Shown: positions 10,126 through 20,142, counted from the stretch's first letter. The stretch is 64,000 nucleotides of DNA from Stutzerimonas kunmingensis (GCF_021432085.1 NZ_CP090366.1:496001-560000); one strand, 5' to 3'. The notes: generated by a model not told the origin, from the sequence alone. Numbers and translations are program-made.

Positions 10126-12012
10126 ATGTCTTATACCGCAGAAGCCATCGAGGTTCTTTCCGGCCTCGACCCGGTGCGCAAGCGCCCGGGCATGTACACC
10201 GATACCTCGCGGCCCAACCACCTGGCCCAGGAAGTCATCGACAACAGCGTCGACGAAGCCCTCGCCGGCCATGCCCGCTCGGTTCAGGTGATCCTGCATC
10301 AAGACAGTTCGCTGGAAGTGATCGACGACGGCCGTGGCATGCCGGTGGACATCCACCCGGAAGAGGGTGTGCCGGGCGTCGAGCTGATCCTCACCAAGCT
10401 TCACGCCGGCGGCAAGTTCTCCAACAAGAACTACCAGTTCTCCGGTGGTCTGCACGGGGTCGGCATCTCGGTGGTCAACGCCCTGTCGACGCGGGTCGAA
10501 GTGACCGTCAAGCGCGACGGCAGCGAGTACCGCATGAGCTTCGCCGATGGCTTCAAGGCCACTGACCTGGAAGTCATCGGCAGCGTCGGCAAGCGCAACA
10601 CCGGTACCAGCGTGCGCTTCTGGGCCGATCCGAAATACTTCGATTCCCCCAAATTCTCCATCAGTCGCCTCAAGCATGTGCTCAAGGCGAAGGCCGTGCT
10701 CTGCCCGGGGCTGAGCGTCAGCTTCGAGGACAAGAGCAGCGGCGAGAAGGTCGAGTGGCACTACGAGGACGGCCTGCGTTCGTACCTGGTCGACTCGGTC
10801 AGCGATTACCTGCGCCTGCCCGATGAACCCTTCGTCGGCACCCTGGCGGGCAACACCGAGGCGGTGGACTGGGCGCTGCTGTGGCTGCCGGAAGGTGGCG
10901 AGAGTGTCCAGGAGAGCTACGTCAACCTGATTCCAACGGCCCAGGGCGGCACCCACGTCAACGGCTTGCGCCAGGGGCTGCTGGACGCCATGCGCGAGTT
11001 CTGCGAGTTCCGCAACCTGCTGCCGCGCGGGCTGAAGCTGGCACCGGAAGACATCTGGGAGCGCATCGCCTTCGTCCTCTCGATGAAGATGCAGGAGCCG
11101 CAGTTCTCCGGGCAGACCAAGGAGCGCCTGTCGTCCCGCGAGGCCGCGGCATTCGTCTCCGGTGTGGTCAAGGATGCCTTCAGCCTCTGGCTCAATGCCC
11201 ACCCGGAGCTGGGCATGCAACTGGCCGAGCTGGCGATCAGCAACGCCGGGCGCCGCCTCAAGGCCGGCAAGAAGGTCGAACGCAAGAAGATCACCCAGGG
11301 CCCAGCGCTGCCGGGCAAGCTGGCCGACTGCGCCGGGCAGGACCCGATGCGCGCCGAGCTGTTCCTGGTCGAGGGTGACTCGGCCGGTGGCTCGGCCAAG
11401 CAGGCGCGGGACAAGGAGTTCCAGGCGATCATGCCGCTGCGCGGCAAGATCCTGAACACCTGGGAAGTCGACGGCGGCGAAGTGCTGGCCAGCCAGGAAG
11501 TCCACGACATCGCCGTCGCCATCGGCGTCGATCCGGGCGCGGCCGATCTGGGCCAGCTGCGTTACGGCAAGATCTGCATCCTCGCCGACGCCGACTCAGA
11601 CGGCCTGCACATCGCCACGTTGCTCTGCGCCCTGTTCGTTCAGCATTTCCGCCCTCTGGTCGAGGCCGGCCATGTCTATGTCGCCATGCCGCCGCTGTAT
11701 CGCATCGATCTGGGCAAGGACATCTTCTACGCGCTGGACGAGGCCGAGCGGGACGGCATCCTCGAGCGTCTGGTTGCTGAAAAACGCCGTGGAAAACCTC
11801 AGGTCACCCGATTCAAGGGCCTCGGTGAGATGAATCCGCCGCAACTGCGCGAGACCACCATGGACCCCAACACGCGTCGGCTGGTACAGCTGACCCTGGA
11901 TGATTTCGAGGGCACCCGCGAGATCATGGACATGCTGCTGGCCAAGAAGCGCGCCGGCGACCGCAAGAGCTGGCTCGAGTCCAAGGGCAATCTGGCCGAG
12001 GTGCTGGTTTGA
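10126..12012 (+). CDS. parE: DNA topoisomerase IV subunit B
   Basis: ParE supplies ATPase activity for topoisomerase IV, which decatenates daughter chromosomes. The 628-residue product has the GHKL ATP-binding domain (EVIDNSVDEALAGH, DDGRGMPVD, GLHGVGISVVNALS), the transducer domain, and the TOPRIM domain with VEGDSAGGSAKQ and LADADSDGLHI, followed by the conserved RFKGLGEMNPPQL block. The ATG at 10126 follows a TAAGGA site. The last codons overlap the TTG start of the next gene (TTGA), so translation of the two is probably coupled. Confidence 0.97.
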   Translation: MSYTAEAIEVLSGLDPVRKRPGMYTDTSRPNHLAQEVIDNSVDEALAGHARSVQVILHQDSSLEVIDDGRGMPVDIHPEEGVPGVELILTKLHAGGKFSNKNYQFSGGLHGVGISVVNALSTRVEVTVKRDGSEYRMSFADGFKATDLEVIGSVGKRNTGTSVRFWADPKYFDSPKFSISRLKHVLKAKAVLCPGLSVSFEDKSSGEKVEWHYEDGLRSYLVDSVSDYLRLPDEPFVGTLAGNTEAVDWALLWLPEGGESVQESYVNLIPTAQGGTHVNGLRQGLLDAMREFCEFRNLLPRGLKLAPEDIWERIAFVLSMKMQEPQFSGQTKERLSSREAAAFVSGVVKDAFSLWLNAHPELGMQLAELAISNAGRRLKAGKKVERKKITQGPALPGKLADCAGQDPMRAELFLVEGDSAGGSAKQARDKEFQAIMPLRGKILNTWEVDGGEVLASQEVHDIAVAIGVDPGAADLGQLRYGKICILADADSDGLHIATLLCALFVQHFRPLVEAGHVYVAMPPLYRIDLGKDIFYALDEAERDGILERLVAEKRRGKPQVTRFKGLGEMNPPQLRETTMDPNTRRLVQLTLDDFEGTREIMDMLLAKKRAGDRKSWLESKGNLAEVLV

Positions 12013-12992
12013 TCCGCCGTTGGCTGGCGTTGCTGAGTCTGGCTTCGGCACCGCTCTGGGCCAGCGAGCCGGTGCCCGAACTGAAGTTGCTCGGCGAGCA
12101 CCCGGTGGCCGGAATAACCGGTGGCAACCTGTCCGGAATGGCCTGGTGCGGCGATGCCTTGTGGGCCGTTTCCGATCGCGAGGACGACGTTCTCTATCGT
12201 CTGGATACCAGCGTCTCGCCCTGGCAGGCGGAGCCCGAGCGGTTCGAGGCGGGCCCGCCGCCGGACAGCGGCTTGCCCTGGGGCATGCGCATGCGAGCCT
12301 GGGTCAGTGGCCAGGTGCGGGGTGGTCAGCTGGATTTCGAAGGTCTGAGTTGTGACAGCCTGGGCAACCGCTACGTGGTCAGTGAGGCCCATGCCGGCGT
12401 GCTGCGGGTCAGCCCGGCGGGTACGGCGGAATGGCTGCGCCTGCCCGATACATTGGTACGACAGGCGCGGGCCAGTGGCATGCTCTGGCACTTCAACGCG
12501 CTGTTCGAAGGGATCGCCGTCGATCCGAAGGCCGAGCGCATGTGGCTTGCGGCCGAACGCGAGCGCCGCGGTCTTCTGGTGCTGCATCGCCAGCAGAGCA
12601 GTTGGCAGTGCACGGGCGGTTGCGTGCTGATGGCCGAGGGGGGCGATCAGCTGCCGCCCGCTGCGCTGGGCGATGCGCCGCTGCCAAGGAGCTTCTCGGC
12701 GGTGGCGTTCTTCGCCGACAAGCTTTTCGTGCTGGAGCCCTCGGCCTATCGCGTCTGTCGTCGCAACCCGGCCACTGGTGTGGTCGAGCGCTGCTGGTCA
12801 TTTGCCGAGGAAGCGTTGACCGAGGGGCGCCGTTACGCTGAGCCCTACGGTAATGCCGAGGCGTTATGGGTCGATGCCGAAGGTGTCTGGATCGGCGTCG
12901 ACAACAACGGCAAGGCCCGTGGCGATGGCGAAAAGCGTCCGATCGTCTGGCGTTTTGCCGCGCCCGATGGCGGCTGGGGCGCGAAGCCGTGA
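12009..12992 (+). CDS. Phytase-like esterase-activity family protein, exported
   Basis: The 327-residue product begins with a probable signal peptide (MIRRWLALLSLASAPLWA). It belongs to the esterase-like activity of phytase family (beta-propeller fold): the motif LDFEGLSCDSLGNRYVVSEA and the later NALFEGIAVDPKAERMWLAAE are hallmark repeats, along with GNAEALWVDAEGVWIGVDNN. The substrate is unknown; the family name rests on distant similarity. The start is TTG at 12009, overlapping the parE stop by three bases. A protein of this kind sits between parE and parC in pseudomonads, which ties its expression to topoisomerase IV without implying a shared function. Confidence 0.8.
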   Translation: MIRRWLALLSLASAPLWASEPVPELKLLGEHPVAGITGGNLSGMAWCGDALWAVSDREDDVLYRLDTSVSPWQAEPERFEAGPPPDSGLPWGMRMRAWVSGQVRGGQLDFEGLSCDSLGNRYVVSEAHAGVLRVSPAGTAEWLRLPDTLVRQARASGMLWHFNALFEGIAVDPKAERMWLAAERERRGLLVLHRQQSSWQCTGGCVLMAEGGDQLPPAALGDAPLPRSFSAVAFFADKLFVLEPSAYRVCRRNPATGVVERCWSFAEEALTEGRRYAEPYGNAEALWVDAEGVWIGVDNNGKARGDGEKRPIVWRFAAPDGGWGAKP

Positions 12993-13522
12993 GCCAGACC
13001 GCCGGGCGGCGTGCCGGGCGCGTGATGCTGGTGCTCGCCTGGGGCGTCGGACTGTTCCTGGCCACCCGCTTTTTCGCCGCTTGGGAGGAGGATCGGCTCA
13101 ACCCCAATCGGCAGCCGGTTTCCCAGCTGCAGGGCGAGCAGATCGAAGTGCAGCTGGCCGGCAATGTCCAAGGCCATTTCGTCGCCAGCGGGCGGATCAA
13201 TGGCGAGGCGGTCACCTTTCTGCTCGATACCGGTGCTACCGATGTCGCGGTGCCGGCCGAGCTGGCCGAACGGCTGGGGCTGGAGCGCGGCGCGCCGGTG
13301 ATGCTGCACACCGCCAACGGCCAGACCACCGGTTATCGCACCGTGCTGTCGAGCCTCGATCTGGGTGACATCCGCCTGCACGACGTGCGCGCTATCGTCG
13401 CTCCCGGCTTTCGCAGCGAACAGGTTCTGCTCGGTATGAGCGCACTGAAGCAGCTTGAATTCACCCAGCGCGCTGGCACCCTGGTGCTGCGCCAGCAGCT
13501 ACCTCAGGGGCAAGACCGATGA
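12989..13522 (+). CDS. Membrane-anchored retropepsin-like aspartic protease
   Basis: A 177-residue protein with one N-terminal membrane segment (VMLVLAWGVGLFLATRFF) and a single retroviral-type aspartic protease domain. The catalytic motif is FLLDTGATDVAVP (DTGA) near residue 75, and the flap-like region and GMSALKQLEF (the conserved G-x-S-x-L near the C-terminus) match clan AA proteins of the TIGR02281 type. Such proteases work as dimers. The substrate is unknown. The start is GTG at 12989, which overlaps the previous stop (GTGA), and its own stop overlaps the next ATG (ATGA), so translation is likely coupled. Confidence 0.8.
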   Translation: MSQTAGRRAGRVMLVLAWGVGLFLATRFFAAWEEDRLNPNRQPVSQLQGEQIEVQLAGNVQGHFVASGRINGEAVTFLLDTGATDVAVPAELAERLGLERGAPVMLHTANGQTTGYRTVLSSLDLGDIRLHDVRAIVAPGFRSEQVLLGMSALKQLEFTQRAGTLVLRQQLPQGQDR

Positions 13523-13902
13523 GGGCGCTCATACAGTCCACGGTGCCTGTCCTGGCTTCGTTGAATCTCGATGAAAGCCGCGGCTTCTACACGACCTATC
13601 TGGGTTTCCAGGTCGTGCTCCAGGCCACTGACTACCTGATCGTGGAGCGCGACGGTGCTCAGCTGCATTTCTGGCTTTGCACGGAGCGCCACGTTGCCGA
13701 GAACACCTCCTGCTACATACGTACCGGCGATTGCCAGGCGCTGTACCGGGAGTTCTGTCAGCGTGGCCTGGTCCTGGACGCGCCCGTTATGCAGCCCTGG
13801 GGCATGCAAGAACTTTATGTCATCGACGCCCACGGCAACTTGCTCAAGTTTGGCGAGCAACCAGCCGTGAGTCATCCATCCTTTGCTGAAGAAAACTGCT
13901 GA
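13519..13902 (+). CDS. VOC-superfamily (glyoxalase/bleomycin resistance-like) protein
   Basis: A 127-residue single-module vicinal-oxygen-chelate protein. It shows the beta-alpha-beta-beta-beta pattern with [20 protein letters not shown] at the start, LHFWLC in the middle, and [18 protein letters not shown] at the end. Bleomycin-binding proteins of this group sequester the drug rather than modify it, but no substrate can be assigned. ATGA overlap with the protease gene and TGATG overlap with parC make it part of the coupled parE-to-parC unit. Confidence 0.8.
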   Translation: MRALIQSTVPVLASLNLDESRGFYTTYLGFQVVLQATDYLIVERDGAQLHFWLCTERHVAENTSCYIRTGDCQALYREFCQRGLVLDAPVMQPWGMQELYVIDAHGNLLKFGEQPAVSHPSFAEENC

Positions 13903-16154
13903 TGAGCGAATCCCTCGACCTGAGCCTGGACGGCGTGGAGCGTCGCTCCCTCGCCGATTTCACCGAGCAGGCCTACCTCAACTACTCCATGTACGTGATC
14001 ATGGATCGCGCACTGCCGCATATCGGCGACGGTTTGAAGCCGGTGCAGCGGCGCATCATCTATGCCATGAGCGAACTCGGCCTGGGCGCCGACGCCAAGC
14101 ACAAGAAGTCCGCACGTACCGTCGGTGACGTGCTCGGCAAGTTTCATCCGCATGGCGACAGTGCCTGCTACGAAGCCATGGTGCTGATGGCGCAGCCGTT
14201 CAGCTATCGCTACACGCTGGTCGATGGTCAGGGCAACTGGGGCGCGCCGGATGATCCCAAGTCCTTCGCCGCCATGCGTTACACCGAGGCCCGGCTGTCG
14301 CGTTATTCCGAGGTGCTGCTCAGCGAGCTGGGGCAGGGTACGGTGGAGTGGGTGCCGAACTTCGATGGCACCCTCGACGAGCCGGCGACGCTACCGGCGC
14401 GCCTGCCCAACCTTTTGCTCAACGGCACCACCGGCATCGCCGTGGGCATGGCCACCGATGTGCCGCCGCACAACCTGCGTGAAGTGGCGAGCGCCTGCAT
14501 ACGTCTGCTCGACGAGCCGAGCGCCAGTGTCGAGCAGCTCTGCGAGCATGTGCTGGGGCCGGATTTCCCCACCGAGGCGGAGATCATCACGCCGCGTGCG
14601 GACCTGCTGAAGATCTATGAGACAGGTCGAGGTTCCGTTCGCATGCGGGCCGTCTACCGTGTCGAAGACGGCGACGTCGTGGTCACCGCGCTGCCGCACC
14701 AGGTGTCCGGCTCCAAGGTGCTCGAGCAGATCGCCGGGCAGATGCAGGCCAAGAAGCTGCCGATGGTCGCCGACCTGCGCGATGAGTCGGATCATGAGAA
14801 CCCCTGTCGCATCGTCATCATCCCGCGCTCCAACCGGGTCGATGTCGAAGCGCTGATGCAGCACCTGTTCGCCACCACCGATCTGGAGTCCAGCTACCGG
14901 GTCAACACCAACGTGATCGGGCTCGATGGTCGCCCACAGGTGAAGAACCTGCGCACCCTGCTCAGCGAGTGGCTGACCTATCGCATCGGCACCGTGCGCC
15001 GTCGCCTGCAGTTCCGCCTGGACAAGGTCGAGAGGCGTCTGCACCTGTTGGAAGGCTTGCTGGTGGCCTTCCTCAATCTGGATGAAGTGATCCACATCAT
15101 CCGTACCGAAGATCAGCCCAAACCGGTGCTGATGGCGCGCTTCGAGCTCTCTGAGCTGCAGGCCGACTACATCCTCGACACCCGCCTGCGTCAGCTGGCG
15201 CGGCTGGAAGAGATGAAGATCCGCGGCGAGCAGGACGAGCTGGCCAAGGAGCGCGAGAAGCTGCTGGCGCTGCTGGGTAGTGAAACCAAGCTGAAGAAAC
15301 TGGTGCGCAAGGAGCTGATCGAGGACGCGGAAACCTACGGCGACGATCGCCGCTCGCCGATCGTCGCGCGTGCCGAGGCGCGGGCGTTGTCGGAAAACGA
15401 GCTGCTGCCGTCCGAGCCGGTGACCGTGGTGATCTCCGATAAAGGCTGGGCGCGCTGCGCCAAGGGCCATGATGTCGATGCCTGCGGGCTGTCCTACAAG
15501 GCCGGAGATGGCTTCAAGGCAGCTGCGGCCGGGCGCTCGAATCAATATGCGGTGTTCATCGACTCCACTGGGCGCAGCTATTCGCTGGCGGCGCACTCGC
15601 TGCCTTCGGCGCGAGGCCAGGGCGAGCCGCTCACCGGCCGGCTGACGCCACCGCCGGGCGCGAGTTTCGAATGCGTGATGCTGCCCGATGATGAGGCGCT
15701 CTACGTGATCGCCTCGGACGCCGGCTACGGTTTCGTGGTCAAGGGCGAAGACCTGCAGGCCAAGAACAAGGCGGGCAAGGCGCTGCTCTCGCTGCCGAAA
15801 GGCGCCAAGGTCGTCGCGCCGCGGCCGCTGGCCAGTCGCGAGGAGGATTGGCTGGCTGCAGTGACGACCGAGGGCCGTCTACTGGTGTTCCCGGTGCGGG
15901 ATCTGCCGCAGCTGGGCAAGGGCAAGGGCAACAAGATCATTGGCATCCCCGGCGAGCGGGTCGCGAGCCGCGAGGAGTATCTGGTCGATCTCGCTGTGCT
16001 GCCGACCGGTGCGACACTGGTGTTGCAGGCGGGCAAGCGCACGCTGTCGCTCAAGGCCGAGGATCTGGAGCACTACAAAGGCGAACGTGGCAGGCGCGGC
16101 AACAAGCTGCCACGAGGCTTCCAGCGCGTCGAAGGCTTGCTGGTCGAAGCATGA
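13902..16154 (+). CDS. parC: DNA topoisomerase IV subunit A
   Basis: ParC cuts and rejoins DNA in topoisomerase IV. The 750-residue length is typical. The catalytic tyrosine is Y127 in [11 protein letters not shown]. The quinolone-resistance region reads [11 protein letters not shown] with S87 and E91, both the susceptible residues in Pseudomonas numbering. The winged-helix domain ([13 protein letters not shown]) and the C-terminal beta-pinwheel repeats are present. The start overlaps the previous stop by one base, and a hairpin follows the stop. Confidence 0.97.
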   Translation: MSESLDLSLDGVERRSLADFTEQAYLNYSMYVIMDRALPHIGDGLKPVQRRIIYAMSELGLGADAKHKKSARTVGDVLGKFHPHGDSACYEAMVLMAQPFSYRYTLVDGQGNWGAPDDPKSFAAMRYTEARLSRYSEVLLSELGQGTVEWVPNFDGTLDEPATLPARLPNLLLNGTTGIAVGMATDVPPHNLREVASACIRLLDEPSASVEQLCEHVLGPDFPTEAEIITPRADLLKIYETGRGSVRMRAVYRVEDGDVVVTALPHQVSGSKVLEQIAGQMQAKKLPMVADLRDESDHENPCRIVIIPRSNRVDVEALMQHLFATTDLESSYRVNTNVIGLDGRPQVKNLRTLLSEWLTYRIGTVRRRLQFRLDKVERRLHLLEGLLVAFLNLDEVIHIIRTEDQPKPVLMARFELSELQADYILDTRLRQLARLEEMKIRGEQDELAKEREKLLALLGSETKLKKLVRKELIEDAETYGDDRRSPIVARAEARALSENELLPSEPVTVVISDKGWARCAKGHDVDACGLSYKAGDGFKAAAAGRSNQYAVFIDSTGRSYSLAAHSLPSARGQGEPLTGRLTPPPGASFECVMLPDDEALYVIASDAGYGFVVKGEDLQAKNKAGKALLSLPKGAKVVAPRPLASREEDWLAAVTTEGRLLVFPVRDLPQLGKGKGNKIIGIPGERVASREEYLVDLAVLPTGATLVLQAGKRTLSLKAEDLEHYKGERGRRGNKLPRGFQRVEGLLVEA

Positions 16155-16178
16155 CCAAACGCATTGGCGCTGGAATCG

Positions 16179-16208
16179 AAGGCCGCTTTCACGGAAGATA
16201 GCGGCCTT
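16179..16208 (+). terminator. Probable terminator after parC
   Basis: A perfect 9-base stem (aaggccgct / agcggcctt) with a 12-base loop begins 24 bases after the parC stop and runs into a short T stretch. Confidence 0.55.
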
Positions 16209-16328
16209 TCCAGCCTGCGGCATGTTGCCCGGTGCTTTCTTTCGCGTCGGCGGAGTCGATTGTCCGGCGAGACATATGCACGAGGCATTGGCGATCTGAT
16301 GGTCGCGAGCGGCCTGAACTCTGGTGTT

Positions 16329-17045
16329 ATGACGGTAATGAAGAATTTGCTGCGTGTTCCGACTGTTTTGTTGCTGGCCAGCATGGGGCTGACAGGCTGC
16401 ATCGGCCTGCAGCCTGCGCCAATGTACCGACTGGACGGCGGTACGACTGAAGTGCCTGAGCGAACCGATGGCGCCGCCGTGCTGCTGGCACCGGTGACGC
16501 TTGCCGATTATCTGCAGCGTGACGCCTTGCTTCAGCGTCTGGCTGACGGCAGCCTGGCCGTCGACGGACAGCGCGCCCACTGGGCGGGTAGCCTGAAGGC
16601 CGACGTCGAGCAGGTGTTGCTGCGCCAGCTGGCCTGGCGTCTGGATACGCAGAGCCTGGTGCTTGGCCCGGCCGACGAAGGCTTTACGCCAGAAGTGCAG
16701 ATCGAGCTGTCCATCACGCGCCTTGATTCCGGCCCCGAATTCCCGGCGGTACTCGAGGCGCAATGGCGTCTGCGCGACAAGGCGGGCAAGCACCTGGGCA
16801 GTCGACTGGTGCGCCTGCAGGAGGAGCACCAGGGCAGCGCGAGCGACCAGGTGCGGGCGCAGAGCGTTCTGCTGCAGCGCCTGAGCGAGATGGTCGCCGA
16901 TGCGGTCGAACCTACCCTGGTAGCCAAGACCGCACCCAAGGTTGCCCCTGCCAAGCCACAGGTAAGCAAGTCTGCCGAGGCACCGGCACCGCGCATCCCG
17001 GCCGCCGAACCCATTCGTACGGATATGGAAGTGTTCCGCTTCTGA
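16329..17045 (+). CDS. pqiC: PqiC-like lipoprotein
   Basis: The 238-residue product has a lipoprotein signal ending LTGC. The mature part reads APMYRLDG, then VLLAPVTLADYLQRDALLQRL and DVEQVLLRQLAWRLDT. This is the DUF330/PqiC pattern of outer-membrane lipoproteins that work with MCE-domain lipid transport complexes (PqiAB) or ABC transporters. No pqiA/pqiB or MCE gene is next to it, so it stands alone here. The C-terminal 45 residues are rich in Ala, Pro and Lys and look disordered. Two ATGs (16329 and 16338) give almost the same N-terminus; the first is listed. A clear terminator follows. Confidence 0.7.
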   Translation: MTVMKNLLRVPTVLLLASMGLTGCIGLQPAPMYRLDGGTTEVPERTDGAAVLLAPVTLADYLQRDALLQRLADGSLAVDGQRAHWAGSLKADVEQVLLRQLAWRLDTQSLVLGPADEGFTPEVQIELSITRLDSGPEFPAVLEAQWRLRDKAGKHLGSRLVRLQEEHQGSASDQVRAQSVLLQRLSEMVADAVEPTLVAKTAPKVAPAKPQVSKSAEAPAPRIPAAEPIRTDMEVFRF

Positions 17046-17079
17046 CTCTGTCGCGGCTGCTGTTGCAGCCAGCGCATTG

Positions 17080-17112
17080 AAAAGCCCGGCCAGTGATCTG
17101 GTCGGGCTTTTT
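17080..17112. terminator. Rho-independent terminator
   Basis: aaaagcccggccag pairs with ctggtcgggctttt (one G-T pair) and is followed by a T-rich stretch. It lies between the converging PqiC-like and AhpA-like genes and can serve both. Confidence 0.8.
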
Positions 17113-17195
17113 CATTTTCTCGGGCTGGTTGCGACTGCGGGCTCGACCAAAGGTCAAAGGTCAACGGTCGTTTGATAGCGACCGTATGGCTTGCG

Positions 17196-18725
17196 TCAGT
17201 GGGTGCGGCTGCGTAGTTCGTGCATGCGCGTCAGCTGGCGTTCCAGCAGCGAGGGGTATGGGTCCAGCAGGCGCTCGACGCAGCAGGCGCCTTCCGGGCT
17301 GGCAATCGGGCGGATGCGCGCGCGCTGCTGAATCAGCCGGTCCTCGCTGATGCTGGCCTCTACCAGCAGCAGGTTGCGGCTGTGCAGCGACATATCCAGC
17401 GCAGCTTGCGCCGGCTGGCTGAGCAGCAGGTCGCCCTGGCTCAGGTCGAACAGGCCATCGCCCTGGGTCAGGGCGAGCTGCAGTTGCAGCGTGATGCCGC
17501 TGTCGGCGACGTCGATCTGCAAGGCATGGCCCAGCGCACGCATCAGTTCGCCGCAGCAGATCGCGTGGGTGAGGTAGTTCTGCTCGTCGTCCTGGCTATG
17601 AAACAACATCAGGCTGCTGCCATCGTTGAGCGTGTGCAGCTCGGCCTGGTAAAGCGTGGCGGCTTGTTGCAGGCAGTCTCGATAGCGTTGCAGCAGTTCG
17701 GTCAGGCGCGGCCGCGGCAAGCGGCGCAATTGTTCCTGCCCGCCGAGCTGGATGGCCAGCACGGCGCTGCGGGTAGGTTGCGGCGGGGTAGGAGGCTGTA
17801 CGCTCGGGGTACCCAGTGACGGGAGCTCGAACGGGACGTCATCGTCCAGCTGCTGCACGTCGTCATCAGCGTTCGCGGAAAAGCCGCGTGGGCGATGTGA
17901 CTCGTCGTCCAGCTCGATATCGAAGCGCTCCGGTTGCGCTGCGGGGGATCGTGAGTCAATGCTGTGGTCGTCACCCTGGTCGAAATAGTCGTCGTCCAGT
18001 GCATCGCTCAGGTCAAGCTCCGCCTCGGGCTTCTCCGGCACCAGGCGTGCCTGCAGCTGGCGCGCAAGGTCGCCAATCTCGTCCTGCCGTCCGGCACCCG
18101 GGGCGGGGTCGTCCGGGTCGCGCAGCCACAGGCGCAGCTGCATCAAGGGCGTCGCCAATTGCCGGCCCAGGCGCAGGCTCAGCATCAGCGTCAACGCCAG
18201 CAGGATCAGGCTGAGCAGTCCCATGCTCTGCAGGCTGATGGTCATCGGCTGCTGAAACTGCTGCATGTCCAGGCTCACGCGCAGATGCCCGGCAATCACT
18301 TCCTGAAAGCTGATTGGTGTTGAATAAAGCCCGTTATCGTCCCCGAGCAGGCCCTGCTGAGGCCGGGTTCCGGACTCGGCGAGCACGCGATTGTCCACGC
18401 TGTAGATCGCTGCGTGAGCGACCAGCGGGTTCTTCACCAGATTGCTCAGCAGCACGTTGAGGCTGAGAATGTCGTTGGCCACCAGCAGATCGGTGGCCGA
18501 GGCGGCCGTCTGGGTGACCAGGCTCTGGCCGAGCGCGTCGGCCTGCTGCTCCATGGCATGTTTGAACTGCATGCCGATCACCCACGCGTAGATGATCAGC
18601 GCCAGCGCCACCAGCAGCAGCGTATGGCTGGCAATACGCAACACCAGCGGCACGCGATGCTGGCGTACTGCGCGATAGAGCATGAGGAAGAAGTTGTCTG
18701 GCTTTACGGATGCGGGCCGGTTCAC
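17196..18725 (-). CDS. AhpA/YtjB (SMP_2) family membrane protein
   Basis: A 509-residue protein with an N-terminal transmembrane helix (LRIASHTLLLVALALIIYAWV), a periplasmic loop of about 130 residues including LSLNVLLSNLVKNPLVAHAAIYSVDN, a second helix (MGLLSLILLALTLMLSLRL), and then a HAMP-like segment and an acidic linker. The C-terminal 170 residues (AVLAIQLGGQEQLRRLPR..., LNDGSSLMLFHSQDDEQN) look like a degenerate class III nucleotide cyclase-type domain lacking clear metal-binding aspartates. The family (E. coli Smp/YtjB) is characteristically divergent from serB, as here. The start is taken as GTG at 18725 (MNRPASVKPDNFFL). The function is not established. Confidence 0.75.
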   Translation of the reverse strand: MNRPASVKPDNFFLMLYRAVRQHRVPLVLRIASHTLLLVALALIIYAWVIGMQFKHAMEQQADALGQSLVTQTAASATDLLVANDILSLNVLLSNLVKNPLVAHAAIYSVDNRVLAESGTRPQQGLLGDDNGLYSTPISFQEVIAGHLRVSLDMQQFQQPMTISLQSMGLLSLILLALTLMLSLRLGRQLATPLMQLRLWLRDPDDPAPGAGRQDEIGDLARQLQARLVPEKPEAELDLSDALDDDYFDQGDDHSIDSRSPAAQPERFDIELDDESHRPRGFSANADDDVQQLDDDVPFELPSLGTPSVQPPTPPQPTRSAVLAIQLGGQEQLRRLPRPRLTELLQRYRDCLQQAATLYQAELHTLNDGSSLMLFHSQDDEQNYLTHAICCGELMRALGHALQIDVADSGITLQLQLALTQGDGLFDLSQGDLLLSQPAQAALDMSLHSRNLLLVEASISEDRLIQQRARIRPIASPEGACCVERLLDPYPSLLERQLTRMHELRSRTH

Positions 18726-18927
18726 AGAGCGCGGCTCTTCTCGTCGGGAAATTGCCGAGCAGTATACGGAAAGCACGGGGGGCGCTGAAGGTCTGCGACG
18801 GTAAGCTGACGAATTGCGTCCAGGGTCATCGTGGTGGGGCGCGATGTGCCTGCCGCGGGGCTTGTCCAGCGCGCTGGTCAGCTGATGTAGAATGCCCGCC
18901 TTCGTTGCCTGCCATGGGAGCTGCGCC

Positions 18928-20142
18928 TTGCGCGAAATCGTCCTGATCAATATCACCGGTGAAGATCGACCGGGCCTCACCGCGGCCATCACCGGCGTGC
19001 TCGCCCAGGGTGGCGTGAACATTCTCGACATCGGCCAGGCGGTGATACATGACACTCTGTCGTTCGGCATCCTGATCGAGATTCCGGATAACGAGCGCGC
19101 CTCGTCGGTACTCAAGGACGTCCTGTTCATGGGCTACAAGCATGACCAGCAGGTGCGCTTCACCCCGGTGGCCGAGGCCGACTACCAGCACTGGGTGGCC
19201 GGGCAGGGCAAGTCCCGGCACATCGTCACCCTGCTGACGCGCAAGGTCACCGCCGAGCAATTGCAGCGGGTCAGCTCGATCACGGCGAAGTACGGGCTCA
19301 ACATCGACCATATCGACCGCCTGTCCGGACGCATGCCGCTGGACATGCCGGAAGAACTGGGCAAGGGCTGCATCGAGTTTTCGGTGCGCGGCGAGCCGGC
19401 CGATACCGCGGCGCTGCGCGCCGAGTTTCTCAGCGTGGCGCAGGAGCTCAATGTCGATATCGCCTTCCAGCGCGATTCGGTCTACCGGCGCAACCGCCGG
19501 CTGGCTGTGTTCGACATGGACTCGACGTTGATCGAGGCCGAGGTCATCGACGAGCTGGCCAAGGCCGCCGGTGTTGGCGAACAGGTGTCCGAGATCACCG
19601 AGCGGGCGATGCGCGGCGAGCTGGATTTCCGCGCCAGCTTCAAGGAGCGCCTGGCGCTGCTGGAAGGCTTGTCGGAAGACGTGCTGGCGGACATCGGTGC
19701 CAGCCTGCGCCTGACCGAGGGTGCCGAAGTGCTGTTCGCCGAACTCAAGCGCCTGGGCTACAAGACAGCGATCCTGTCCGGCGGCTTCAGCTATTTCGCC
19801 AAGCAGCTGCAGGCCAAGCTCGGCATCGACTACGTGTTCGCCAATGAATTGCAGATCGAGAACGGCAAGGTTACCGGCGTGGCGGTCGAGCCGATCGTCG
19901 ATGCCCAGCGCAAGGCCGATCTGCTGCGCCAGCTGGCCGAGCAGGAAGGGCTGTGTCTGGAGCAGACCATCGCCGTGGGTGATGGCGCCAACGACCTGCC
20001 GATGCTTGGTCTGGCCGGCCTGGGCGTTGCCTTCCGCGCCAAACCGCTGGTCAAGCAGTCGGCCAAGCAGGCGATTTCAACCCTGGGTCTGGACGGGATT
20101 CTCTACCTGCTGGGTTTCCGCGATCGCGACGGCACGGAATAA
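18928..20142 (+). CDS. serB: Phosphoserine phosphatase SerB
   Basis: SerB dephosphorylates phosphoserine in the last step of serine synthesis. The 404-residue protein has two N-terminal ACT-like domains (residues 1-80 and 90-165, with REIVLINITGEDRPGL at the start) and a C-terminal HAD phosphatase domain with the nucleophile motif FDMDSTLIEAEVIDEL, SGGFSYF and VGDGANDLPML. The start is TTG at 18928, preceded by GGGAG 9 bases upstream; this gives the 404-residue length of Pseudomonas SerB. It is divergent from the AhpA-like gene and followed by a strong terminator. Confidence 0.95.
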   Translation: MREIVLINITGEDRPGLTAAITGVLAQGGVNILDIGQAVIHDTLSFGILIEIPDNERASSVLKDVLFMGYKHDQQVRFTPVAEADYQHWVAGQGKSRHIVTLLTRKVTAEQLQRVSSITAKYGLNIDHIDRLSGRMPLDMPEELGKGCIEFSVRGEPADTAALRAEFLSVAQELNVDIAFQRDSVYRRNRRLAVFDMDSTLIEAEVIDELAKAAGVGEQVSEITERAMRGELDFRASFKERLALLEGLSEDVLADIGASLRLTEGAEVLFAELKRLGYKTAILSGGFSYFAKQLQAKLGIDYVFANELQIENGKVTGVAVEPIVDAQRKADLLRQLAEQEGLCLEQTIAVGDGANDLPMLGLAGLGVAFRAKPLVKQSAKQAISTLGLDGILYLLGFRDRDGTE

